From positions 175,181-239,180 of the forward strand of contig JACRCV010000091.1 of assembly GCA_016218825.1 (NCBI GenBank): DNA of 64,000 nucleotides. The letters are read 5' to 3'. Both the position numbers and the translations under genes were made by a program. Positions 9,168 to 17,112 of this stretch are shown one piece after another. How positions within the stretch are numbered: position 1 is the stretch's first letter; each line of letters begins with the position of its first letter. Source of the stretch: Deltaproteobacteria bacterium (lineage in GTDB: Bacteria > Myxococcota > XYA12-FULL-58-9). The notes beneath the pieces are model-generated. The model saw nothing but the letters and a program-made list of their open reading frames with translations, ran no database searches and was not told the DNA's origin.

Positions 9168-10819
9168 TGCAGGCGCTCGCTGACTCGCAGCCGCAAGCCG
9201 TCGGGCTCGGCGCTCACCGCGAAGGCGACGTCGCCGAGCGTCCGCAAGATCTCGACCAACGCGCCGAACACCGCCTCGACCCCCATCCCCGAGACCTTGC
9301 CGCCCCCCACCGGCATCGTCATCGCGGCGTCGGCGATGCCGCCGAGGCGCAACAGCAGCACCGAGGCGCCGCTCTCGTCGACGAACGCCTTGGCGACCGA
9401 CGACGCCAGCCGGCCCTCGAGCGCGCTCTTGCCGGCGGCCAACAGCTTCAAGGTCGCGTCGAGACGGCCGGTGCCGGCCGCGTAGACGTAACGCCCGCCG
9501 ACGACCGTCCAGCCGAGCTTGGGCTCCTTGACGTCGGGCTCGAACACCGTCGCCTTGGTCCCGCCGACGTCGGCGACCCGGGTGCGGATGCGCACGCCGC
9601 GCTCCTGCAAGGTGTGCTGCGAACGGCCGAGGAGGGCGCTGAACGCCTTGGGGTCGGCGAGGTCCGCGATCACCGCGACCTGGATCAGATCGACAAACGC
9701 CGCGAGGTCGCGCCGCGCCTTGAGCCGCTGCGGCAGCTCCCTGAGGCTCCCGAGGCTCAACGCGACGCTGAGCGGTCCCGCCAACCCGGGCAGGACCTCG
9801 CGCTCCGGATCGATGCCGGTCGCTTCGGCGAGCGGCTTCAGGCCGCGGCTGATGAGCTCGGCGAAGAACGGCTGCCTCTGCAAGAGCGCGATGAAGTCGG
9901 CCTTGGCGCTCGCGGACAACAGCACGACGACGGCCTCCGGATCGACGCGCGACAGCAGGCCGGCGACCGGCGCCGCCTTCAGGGCGGCGTCGAGCCCGGG
10001 CACGCTCAAACCCAGGAAGGTGTCGCTCTGAACGCCGGCCCCGTCCAGCGTGACCGCGGTCATCGCGCCCGAGAGCGGTGCCTTGGCGGCGGCGAGGGCG
10101 TCGGCGACCTGACCGCGCACGAAGATCGAGAGCGGCGCCGCCGGGACCTTGCGCGCCAACTGCAGGTAGACCGGATCGGCGCGCAGTGACGGCGGCGGTT
10201 GCTGGCGCGCGAAGCCCTGCCAGCGCTCGAGGGCGTGGGTCAGCGACGCGTGGCCGGCGTCACGCGCCAGGATCGCGAAGCGGCCGACGAAGCACCAGTG
10301 AAACGCCGGCACCAGCTCGTCGCCGAAGGGCCGGCCGGCGGTGCGCACCTTGACGCCCGCGACCGTGGCCTCGCGGTAGCGGTTGGCGCCGTCCACCTTC
10401 TCGATGATCTCCTCGAGCTTGGTCTCGAAGGCCTCGCGATTCGCGACCCCGATCGCGAACAGCGGTTCGGAGCCGCCGGCCTCTTCGAAGATCAGCGCGC
10501 CGTCTTTGGCGCTCAACCCGGAGCCCTGATACGCCTGCAGATCCAGAGGATCGAGGCCGACCTGGCCCTTGAGGCTCTCCCGGAATCGCCGCACCGCCTC
10601 TTTGCCGCCGGTCTTGGTGGCGCGGGTCAGGAACTGCCCCACGCCGCCGACCAACTGGCCGGTGTCGGGGACATAGGCGACCATGCGGGCGTCGGGCGCG
10701 GCGAGATCGAGGACCGACCCCGGGCCCGGCTCCTCCCGACAGCCGCGACACGAGATCAGGCACGACAGCAAGACCAAACCACAGGCGATGAGCTGGCGGC
10801 GCATGCCCTCTCGTACCAT
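9164..10819 (-). CDS. Lipoprotein resembling DUF3352 proteins, first gene of an ABC operon
   Basis: About 551 residues. The N-terminus (MRRQLIACGLVLLSCLISC) is a type II signal peptide ending in a lipobox Cys, so the product is probably membrane-anchored outside the cytoplasm. The body alternates hydrophobic strands and helices (ARMVAYVPDTGQLVGG; FAILARDAGHASLTHAL; VVVLLSASAKADFIALL) and resembles DUF3352-type proteins, for which no firm biochemistry is known. ATG 10819 follows a GGGGG ribosome-binding stretch; ATG 10804 is the alternative. The stop overlaps the GTG start of the ABC ATPase gene, so it may act as the extracytoplasmic partner or cargo of the exporter. That role is inferred from position only. 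Confidence 0.75.
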   Translation of the reverse strand: MVREGMRRQLIACGLVLLSCLISCRGCREEPGPGSVLDLAAPDARMVAYVPDTGQLVGGVGQFLTRATKTGGKEAVRRFRESLKGQVGLDPLDLQAYQGSGLSAKDGALIFEEAGGSEPLFAIGVANREAFETKLEEIIEKVDGANRYREATVAGVKVRTAGRPFGDELVPAFHWCFVGRFAILARDAGHASLTHALERWQGFARQQPPPSLRADPVYLQLARKVPAAPLSIFVRGQVADALAAAKAPLSGAMTAVTLDGAGVQSDTFLGLSVPGLDAALKAAPVAGLLSRVDPEAVVVLLSASAKADFIALLQRQPFFAELISRGLKPLAEATGIDPEREVLPGLAGPLSVALSLGSLRELPQRLKARRDLAAFVDLIQVAVIADLADPKAFSALLGRSQHTLQERGVRIRTRVADVGGTKATVFEPDVKEPKLGWTVVGGRYVYAAGTGRLDATLKLLAAGKSALEGRLASSVAKAFVDESGASVLLLRLGGIADAAMTMPVGGGKVSGMGVEAVFGALVEILRTLGDVAFAVSAEPDGLRLRVSERLQ

Positions 10820-10872
10820 ACAACCCCCGCCGGAGGGGAACCCCGCTGCAGAGCGGCGCGGGGTGCCGGAGC

Positions 10873-12513
10873 TCAGCGGCTGACCAGCACCCGTCGCCGC
10901 GCGATCACGCGGCCGTTGCCGTCGGTGTCGGTGGCGCGGATCTCCAGCAGGTGCTGGCAGGCGCTGAGCCGCGTGGTGTCGAGGGTGCCCGCGAAGCCGA
11001 CGTTCGGGCAACCGGCGTAGCCCGGCCACACCAGGCAGACGTCGCCTCGGGCGCTGCCGTACGTGAGCCCGGTGACCGGCGTGCCGTCGACGGCGAGCGA
11101 AACCGCGGTGACGCCGATGTTGTCCAAGGCCCAACCAGCGATATTGGCCTGGCCGCTGAGGGTGGCATCGGCGCCGGGGCTATCGAGCGTGCCGAAGGGC
11201 GGCAGGTGGGTGTCGAGCCACGCGGCCTCGGCGGTGATCGTCGCCTGACTGCCGATCAGCAGGTAGGACCGCGCCCGGACCACGCCGCTCGCCGGCAACC
11301 CGAACCGGAAGCTCGGGCGGAAGTTGTTGAAGGGGAGACTTCGGTTCTGCCAGGCCTGGATCGAGGTCAGGCGGTTCTCGGTGTAGAGGCCGACGCCGTA
11401 GTTGAGCGCGCCGTTCTGCAACATCGCGAAGCCGCCCGGGCTCGAGAAGTTCTTGTAGAAGAAGCCGTCGTTCCCCGGTTGGTCGATGCTGATCTCGGTG
11501 CCCGCCGAGTCGAACATGCGCCACAGATCTTGCGTCCCGCCGCCGCCGTTCGCGGTGTAGACCGTGGGCATCTCCTGATTGGTCGGAGCGTGGTCGACCG
11601 CGGCGAGGTTCGTGAGGACGTACGCCAGCTGCACCACGTGCCTCTTGACGAAGCTCAGCTTCTGCACCACACGGACATCGGCGCGCCGGCGGCGCAGGGC
11701 GCTGTCGCCGCAGACGTCGCGCACGCAATCGGTGCGATCCCACGTCGGGTTCCAGAACAACGGGCGGGTGGTGACGCTCAAGACGCCGCCGCTGAAGGTC
11801 ACCGCGTCGACGCCGGAGCCGACGTTGCAGCGGTTGCCCCCCTGCACCGGATCCCAGCCGAGATAGGCGATCGACACCGGACAGTCGCTCGCGGTGGTGG
11901 CGCAGCCGGCGTTCCAGGCGCAGTTCTGCATGGCGCGGTCCGGATCGTAGAACGCCACCTGAACTTCACGGCCGGTGTCGTTGGCGTCGATGGTGTTCGC
12001 GGCGTTCACGCCCGGGCCGCTGCTACCGGCAAGGCCGTAGTAGATGATGCTGCCCCCCCAGTCGCGGCGCACCCCGACCTTGAGGTAGTCGGCGTTGTCG
12101 TAGAGATAGTCGTCCTGAAAGCCGTTGACCGTGGTGACCTCGTGACGACCGGCCGGCGACTCCCCCGGGAGCGGGTCGGGATCGACCGCGGCCGGGGTGG
12201 CCACCGGCGAGCAAGGGGCACACGAGCCGTTGTCCGGGAACGTGCAGTGGCCCTGGTCGCAGAGGTTGTCGGTGCACGGATCGGCGTCGTCACAGACGCC
12301 ACAACCGCCGTCGGCGTCGCTCGCGCTCGCCGGGTCGGTCGATAGCGCGTCGCCCGCGGGGCCGCCGGGGTCGCCGTCGCCTCGCCGATCGCCGGCGTCG
12401 CGCGCCGGCGCGAGATCGCTCGGCGGCCGCGCGCCCTGCGGATTGGCGGTGCAAGCGAGCACCGCACCCCATGAGACGGCGACGACGAAAGGAGCGCGAC
12501 GGGCGGCTTTCAT
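10873..12513 (-). CDS. Secreted Cys-rich lipoprotein with C-terminal Ig-like segment
   Basis: A 546-residue exported protein. The N-terminus is a signal peptide with a lipobox-like end (VSWGAVLACTAN), then an Asp/Gly/Pro-rich linker and a Cys cluster (CGVCDDADPCTDNLCDQGHC, about residues 95-115) like those of myxobacterial surface proteins. The central 300 residues are rich in aromatic and Asn/Gly positions, suggesting a beta fold, and I do not recognise them. The last 90 residues (IAGWALDNIGVTAVSLAVDG) match the Ig-like segment often found at the end of secreted proteins of this group. It is separated by 53 bases from the downstream lipoprotein gene on the same strand. Function unknown. Confidence 0.72.
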   Translation of the reverse strand: MKAARRAPFVVAVSWGAVLACTANPQGARPPSDLAPARDAGDRRGDGDPGGPAGDALSTDPASASDADGGCGVCDDADPCTDNLCDQGHCTFPDNGSCAPCSPVATPAAVDPDPLPGESPAGRHEVTTVNGFQDDYLYDNADYLKVGVRRDWGGSIIYYGLAGSSGPGVNAANTIDANDTGREVQVAFYDPDRAMQNCAWNAGCATTASDCPVSIAYLGWDPVQGGNRCNVGSGVDAVTFSGGVLSVTTRPLFWNPTWDRTDCVRDVCGDSALRRRRADVRVVQKLSFVKRHVVQLAYVLTNLAAVDHAPTNQEMPTVYTANGGGGTQDLWRMFDSAGTEISIDQPGNDGFFYKNFSSPGGFAMLQNGALNYGVGLYTENRLTSIQAWQNRSLPFNNFRPSFRFGLPASGVVRARSYLLIGSQATITAEAAWLDTHLPPFGTLDSPGADATLSGQANIAGWALDNIGVTAVSLAVDGTPVTGLTYGSARGDVCLVWPGYAGCPNVGFAGTLDTTRLSACQHLLEIRATDTDGNGRVIARRRVLVSR

Positions 12514-12677
12514 TCACAAACGAGTATGCCAGGTTTTCAAGCCAAGAGTCCCGCGACGAACGCGACCGACACGGGGCGGGGACCAGATCTTGATGCGCCC
12601 CTCCCGATGAGTCCGGGAGGTAGCTGATCACAGGCGGGCGCGGGCGTCGATCCTGCTTCGTTATCCTGATCGGCGCT

Positions 12678-13385
12678 CTAGCGCTCGGTGGTTCGCTCGC
12701 GGGCGGCCGGCTCGGATTGGATCCACATGAAGGCCTGCTGATGCAGCTCGGTGCCGCTGCCGAGGTTTAGCTTGCGTTTGATGTTCTCGCGGTGTGCGTG
12801 CACGGTCTTGATGCTGAGGTGAAGACGGGAGGCGATCTCGTTGGCATCGTACCCCTTGCCGACGAGCTCGAACACCTCGAGCTCGCGGTTCGAGAGCGCC
12901 GCGACCGAGGAGGCGCTCTCGATGGGCTCGCCCCTGACCGCGCGACGCACGAGCCGGGACGACATCTTGTCGCTGAGGTAGACCTCGCCTGCCAAGACCA
13001 GGTGGATCGCCGCCATCAGCTCCGGGATCGGCCGCTCCTTCATGATGTAGCCGCGCGCCCCGGCGCGGAGGGCGCGTTCCGCGTAGAGAGACTCATCGTG
13101 CGTCGACAACACCAGCACCGGCAGCTCGGGGTGCGTCGTCTTCAGGCACCCGAGGAGATCGAGCCCGCTCCCGCCCTCGAGGGACAGGTCGAGCACCACG
13201 ACGTCGGGTTTGGTGGCGCGGACCGCCGCGATGGCGCCCGGCGCGTCCTGCGTCTGGGCGCAGACCCTGAGGTCCGGCGTGTGGTCGATGAGCGCGGCGA
13301 GACCCTGGCGGAGCACCGGGTGGTCGTCGACGACCAGCACCTTCGCGGTCCTGGCCTTGGCACGCGTCATCTTTCGCTTGGCCAT
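12678..13385 (-). CDS. NarL/FixJ-family response regulator
   Basis: A 235-residue two-component regulator. The N-terminal receiver (about residues 15-130) starts with KVLVVDDHPVLRQGL and has the phospho-acceptor Asp in DVVVLDLSLEGG. The C-terminal LuxR-type helix-turn-helix reads LSNRELEVFELVGKGYDA and SIKTVHAHRENIKRKLNL. I prefer ATG 13385 (MAKRKMTRAK) over an upstream in-frame start because it follows a G-rich ribosome-binding stretch. It lies downstream of a large NarX-type hybrid kinase on the same strand with a 219-base gap, so the two probably form a phosphorelay pair. Confidence 0.92.
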   Translation of the reverse strand: MAKRKMTRAKARTAKVLVVDDHPVLRQGLAALIDHTPDLRVCAQTQDAPGAIAAVRATKPDVVVLDLSLEGGSGLDLLGCLKTTHPELPVLVLSTHDESLYAERALRAGARGYIMKERPIPELMAAIHLVLAGEVYLSDKMSSRLVRRAVRGEPIESASSVAALSNRELEVFELVGKGYDANEIASRLHLSIKTVHAHRENIKRKLNLGSGTELHQQAFMWIQSEPAARERTTER

Positions 13386-13604
13386 TCGCCCCCCCGCAGT
13401 CCCGCCGACCACCAATGTCTGCTGAGCCTAGCCTCGCCATGCCCGCGACCGAAGACGCGGCGGCGACCTCCTCTTATCGTTGCCGCCACCATTTGTCGAC
13501 TCCGGACCGGGAGCCGACCGGCTCATCGTCCCGGGCGTCTTCGGTCCGGTGCGGCCGCGAGCGCTCGGCGCGCCGGGACCGCTGTCCGGCAGGCCGCTGG
13601 CTGG

Positions 13605-16600
13605 TCAGCGGCTGGTTTCGATGCCGCCGGACCGGACACACGCACGGATCGCCGCCACCACCGCGATCGACGGGCCGCTCTTGGTGATATAGTCGACGGC
13701 GCCGGCCGCGCGCATCGCATCCCGCCGCTCGACCTCCTCGAACATCGACAGGCCGATCACGCGGACCCCGGACATCTCGGCGTGGATGAGCCGGGTGGCC
13801 TCGATCCCGTCCATGCCCGGCAGGCTGACGTCCATCAAGACCACGTCCGGGCGGAGCTGGCGCACCACCTTCATCGCGGTCTCGGCGTCCGGCGCCTCAC
13901 CGACCACGCGGATGTCGGGCTGGTTCTGTAGGAGCGTCGCCAGCCCCTGTCGCATGACGATGTGGTCATCCACGAGCACGACGCGGATCTGACCGTCGGC
14001 GCCGCCCTGGCTCCGAAGCCTGAGGCTCGCCTCGGCCTCGGGTTTACGGACGCTCGGCGGCGCCTTGAGCGCTGACGCCGTCAGCGGCGCAACCAACGTG
14101 AAGCGACTGCCACGGCCGAGACCGCTGTCGATTTCCATCCGACCGCCCAACAGGTCGAGGCGCTCGCGGATGCTGAACAGGCCGAAGCCCTCGGCGCTGC
14201 CGCCGCCGACGCGCAGCCGTGCCGGATCGCAGCCGCCACCTTTGTCGGTGACGGTCACCTGGACCCGGTCAGGGAACCAGGTCACCTGCACCTGCGCCGA
14301 CCGGACGCCCGCGTGCTTGACGACGTTGAACAACAGCTCGCGGGTCGCCTGAAACAGCAGCGCGTTCACGGCATCCACCACCGGCTCGACCCTGCCGCGG
14401 GTCTCGACGCTCACGTTGAGCCCCTGCTTTTGCCGCATCCACTGGGCGAGCCATTTCAGTGCCGCTACCAGACCGCCGGCGAGCAGGATGGGTGGACTCA
14501 AGTCGGCCGTGAGCGAGCGGGCGGTACCTATGGCGTCGGCGAGCAAGTCATTGACCTTCACGGCCACGCGCCGCGCCGCCGGGTCCTCCGCCTGCTCCAG
14601 GACGCCGAGCTGGAAGCGCGCTCCGACCAGGAGCTGCTGCAGGCCGTCGTGTAGCAGTTGCGCCAGCCGCTGGCGCTCGCGCTGTTCGGCCATCGTCAGC
14701 TCGGCGGCCAGCGCCCGCAGCTGCTCAGAGCGGTCGCGCAGGGCCTTCTCCGCCACCGTCCTCCGGGCCACCTCCTTCTGCAGCGCCTCGACCGTCTGCG
14801 ACAGGGCGGCGGTGCGTTCGGCCACCCGCTGCTCCAGGCCTTCGGCCGTCCCCTGGGCCTGTTCGGCGACGTGCTCGATCCGCCGGCGGGCCAGAACCTG
14901 CTCGGTGAGGTCGACGCCGTGCACGAAGACGCCGGAGATCGAGCCGTCGGCTTCGCGCAGCGGCAGGTACACGAAATCGACGTGCACGTCCTGCAGCTGT
15001 CCTTCCGGCGTGCGGCGAAGACGAGCGGTGGTCTCCTTGGCCACATACGGCACGCCGGTCGCAAACACGTCGTCCAGCAGCTCGAAGAAGCCTTGGCCCT
15101 CGAGCTCCGGCAGCGCCTGACGGATCGGCAGACCGATGATGTCGCGCCGACCGACGACCTCGAGGTACTTCTCGTTGCACATCTCGAACACGTGCTCGCG
15201 GCCGCGCATGACGCTGATGAACGCCGGCGCCAGCCGGACGATGTCCTTCATGCGCGCGTGCGCTTGACGCTCGGCATCCTCGGCACGGCGGATCGCTGCC
15301 AGATCCATGACCGGCTCGGCCAACGCCTGCAGCACCGCGATGTCGCCGTCGGTGTAATCGGTCAGCTTGTTGCCGACGCCGAGGATGGCGACGACCGCGC
15401 CGCGGCGGAGGATGGGCACGGTGAGCTGCCGGACGATGGGGGCGTGCCCTTCGGGCAGCCCCTTCTTGTGCTTCAGGCCGGCGTAGTCGTTGTGGATCAC
15501 CGGGGCGCGGGCGTGGAAGCAGTCGACCCACACGCCCGCGGCGCTGATGGGGTAGTGCTCGCCCTGACCTTCGGCCTTGCACATGTGCTCGACAGTACGC
15601 GTCGACCAGGCCTGCAGCCGGACGTTCTCCTGGTCGTCGCTGACCAGGTGAAAAAAGCCCGCACGGCTGTCGGTCAGACGCTCGGCCTCGTCGACGGCGG
15701 TCTGCATCAGCGCCTGCATGCTCATGTGCTGGGCGGCCTCGGACAGGCGCACGCGACTCTGCAGGAGGGTCGCGGTCCGCTCGCGCTCGGTGATGTCCAA
15801 GGCGATGCCGGTCAGGACGTCGGGATTCCCGTCCGCATCCAGCGTCAGCTCCCCGGGCTCGGCCCACACCACGCGCACCGTCTGATCCGGCCACACCACG
15901 CGGTACTTGAGCGCCGTCGGTTTCCCGCCGCGGACGACGGCGAGGTTTGCCCGCTCGACCTCGGCCCGATCGTCTGGATGAACGGCCCGGAGCAGCACCG
16001 CGCTCGGTCCGTCCGGGAGCTCTCCCACCGGTATGCCGAAGATCCGATACATCTCGTCGGACCACGCCAAGCGGTTGGTCTTGATGTACCAGGCCCAGCT
16101 GCCGAGATGCGCGATCCGCTGAGCGGTGTTGAGCGCCCGCGCCGATTGGCGAAGCTCCTCCTCGGCCCGCTTGCGCTCCGAGATGTCGCTGAGCGCCACC
16201 CGAAGGACCGGGGTGCGCGCGTCCGCCCCGCCGGTCGTGGCCGGCGGCTCCGCCCGAACGCTCTCGAGACGGACCCAGAGCGTCGCGCCGTCCTCGCGGT
16301 TGAGCGCCAGCTCGCAGGCCTGCTTGTCGCTCGACCGCCAGCCGCGCAGCAGGTGTTGCTCCCAGCGCTCGAGATCCGCAGGCGCGACAAAATGCCCGAG
16401 ACCGCGGCCGATGAGCCTCGAGCGCTCGATGCCGAGCAGCGCCGAAGCCGCGAGGTTCGCCTCCACGACTCTCCCCTCTCGAGAGAGGGTGAGGTAGCCG
16501 ACCGGGGCGAAGTCGTACAGCTCGGCGTAGCGATCGCGCGCCTCCTCCGCGACCAGCTGCGCTCGCTTGAGCTCCTCGTTCTGCATCTCGAGCTCGAGCT

Positions 16601-16793
16601 GATGCGCTCCGAGCTCGTGCAGGAGCTTCTCGGCAGTCTTCCCCGGCGGCCCTCTCGGCGCCGCAGACCCGAGCTTCTGCTCTGCCGTGGCCCGAGACGC
16701 GACCGAGCCGCGGCGGCGTGCAGATCGCTTGGACGGCTTGCTGCGGGCCATGGTCACGTCCTGGCGGCAGTCTTGACGGGCGTACGATCTCAT
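13605..16793 (-). CDS. Hybrid histidine kinase, PAS-PAS-GAF-PAS-HisKA_3-HATPase-receiver
   Basis: About 1,062 residues with no clear membrane helix, so probably cytoplasmic. Order: a basic N-terminus and coiled coil (55-90), PAS (85-205), PAS_3 (225-335, WSDEMYRIFGIP, VHPDDRAEVE), GAF (350-500), PAS (515-635) and a coiled coil (635-700). Next is a HisKA_3 dimerisation domain with LLHDGLQQ (His near 715), then an HATPase (805-905, ELLFNVVKHA and GFGLFSIRERL). A receiver ends the protein (936-1055, Asp near 988). HisKA_3 kinases usually pair with LuxR-type regulators, matching the regulator at 12678-13385. ATG 16793 overlaps the stop of a tiny upstream frame (ATGA); ATG 16751 (MARSKPSK) has an AGGA motif and is the alternative start. 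Confidence 0.92.
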   Translation of the reverse strand: MRSYARQDCRQDVTMARSKPSKRSARRRGSVASRATAEQKLGSAAPRGPPGKTAEKLLHELGAHQLELEMQNEELKRAQLVAEEARDRYAELYDFAPVGYLTLSREGRVVEANLAASALLGIERSRLIGRGLGHFVAPADLERWEQHLLRGWRSSDKQACELALNREDGATLWVRLESVRAEPPATTGGADARTPVLRVALSDISERKRAEEELRQSARALNTAQRIAHLGSWAWYIKTNRLAWSDEMYRIFGIPVGELPDGPSAVLLRAVHPDDRAEVERANLAVVRGGKPTALKYRVVWPDQTVRVVWAEPGELTLDADGNPDVLTGIALDITERERTATLLQSRVRLSEAAQHMSMQALMQTAVDEAERLTDSRAGFFHLVSDDQENVRLQAWSTRTVEHMCKAEGQGEHYPISAAGVWVDCFHARAPVIHNDYAGLKHKKGLPEGHAPIVRQLTVPILRRGAVVAILGVGNKLTDYTDGDIAVLQALAEPVMDLAAIRRAEDAERQAHARMKDIVRLAPAFISVMRGREHVFEMCNEKYLEVVGRRDIIGLPIRQALPELEGQGFFELLDDVFATGVPYVAKETTARLRRTPEGQLQDVHVDFVYLPLREADGSISGVFVHGVDLTEQVLARRRIEHVAEQAQGTAEGLEQRVAERTAALSQTVEALQKEVARRTVAEKALRDRSEQLRALAAELTMAEQRERQRLAQLLHDGLQQLLVGARFQLGVLEQAEDPAARRVAVKVNDLLADAIGTARSLTADLSPPILLAGGLVAALKWLAQWMRQKQGLNVSVETRGRVEPVVDAVNALLFQATRELLFNVVKHAGVRSAQVQVTWFPDRVQVTVTDKGGGCDPARLRVGGGSAEGFGLFSIRERLDLLGGRMEIDSGLGRGSRFTLVAPLTASALKAPPSVRKPEAEASLRLRSQGGADGQIRVVLVDDHIVMRQGLATLLQNQPDIRVVGEAPDAETAMKVVRQLRPDVVLMDVSLPGMDGIEATRLIHAEMSGVRVIGLSMFEEVERRDAMRAAGAVDYITKSGPSIAVVAAIRACVRSGGIETSR

Positions 16794-16930
16794 AACGCCC
16801 GCATCTCAGCAAAGTCCCCGCTCGACACGACGACGGCCGGCAGCGTCACCGCTCGTCCGGTGGCTGGCGCCGCACTGTTCACCGGGGTTGCGGGCACGAC
16901 GAGCGACACGATCACTGCTGGTATCCGCAT
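16790..16930 (-). CDS. Candidate 46-residue leader-like small protein upstream of the hybrid kinase
   Basis: A short frame that starts MRIPAVIVSLVVPATPVNSA, which looks like a signal peptide, and ends in FAEMRAL. A ribosome-binding stretch (AAGGGG) sits six to seven bases before ATG 16930. The stop TGA overlaps the first possible ATG of the kinase gene (ATGA at 16790-16793), the arrangement of translationally coupled genes. I do not recognise the peptide, and a frame this short can arise by chance in GC-rich DNA. Confidence 0.3.
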   Translation of the reverse strand: MRIPAVIVSLVVPATPVNSAAPATGRAVTLPAVVVSSGDFAEMRAL

Positions 16931-17112
16931 GAGATCCCCTTCGGGAAAGCATCGAGCGCTTTCATGGCGGTGGAACCGTAAGCACGAGCGCGACCGGCGT
17001 CCAGGTCGGCGTCGGACCGGCGGCGGGGCCAGGCTGGACAGCACCGGGTGAGTTGGGACAAAGTGCGTGTCCAGTGGCGGTGGGCCGCGGGGGCGAGGGG
17101 TGATCTCTGACG
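16931..17112. promoter_or_regulatory. Divergent intergenic region between two hybrid-kinase genes
   Basis: The two large kinase genes diverge from here and must each have a promoter nearby. Apart from the candidate small frame at 16790-16930 I see no gene, RNA or clear repeat. I could not identify a convincing -10/-35 pair. Confidence 0.4.

Noticed and set aside
14658..17051. Long plus-strand frame opposite the NarX-type kinase
   Set aside because: Antisense shadow; no motifs, and the minus strand has complete kinase domains.
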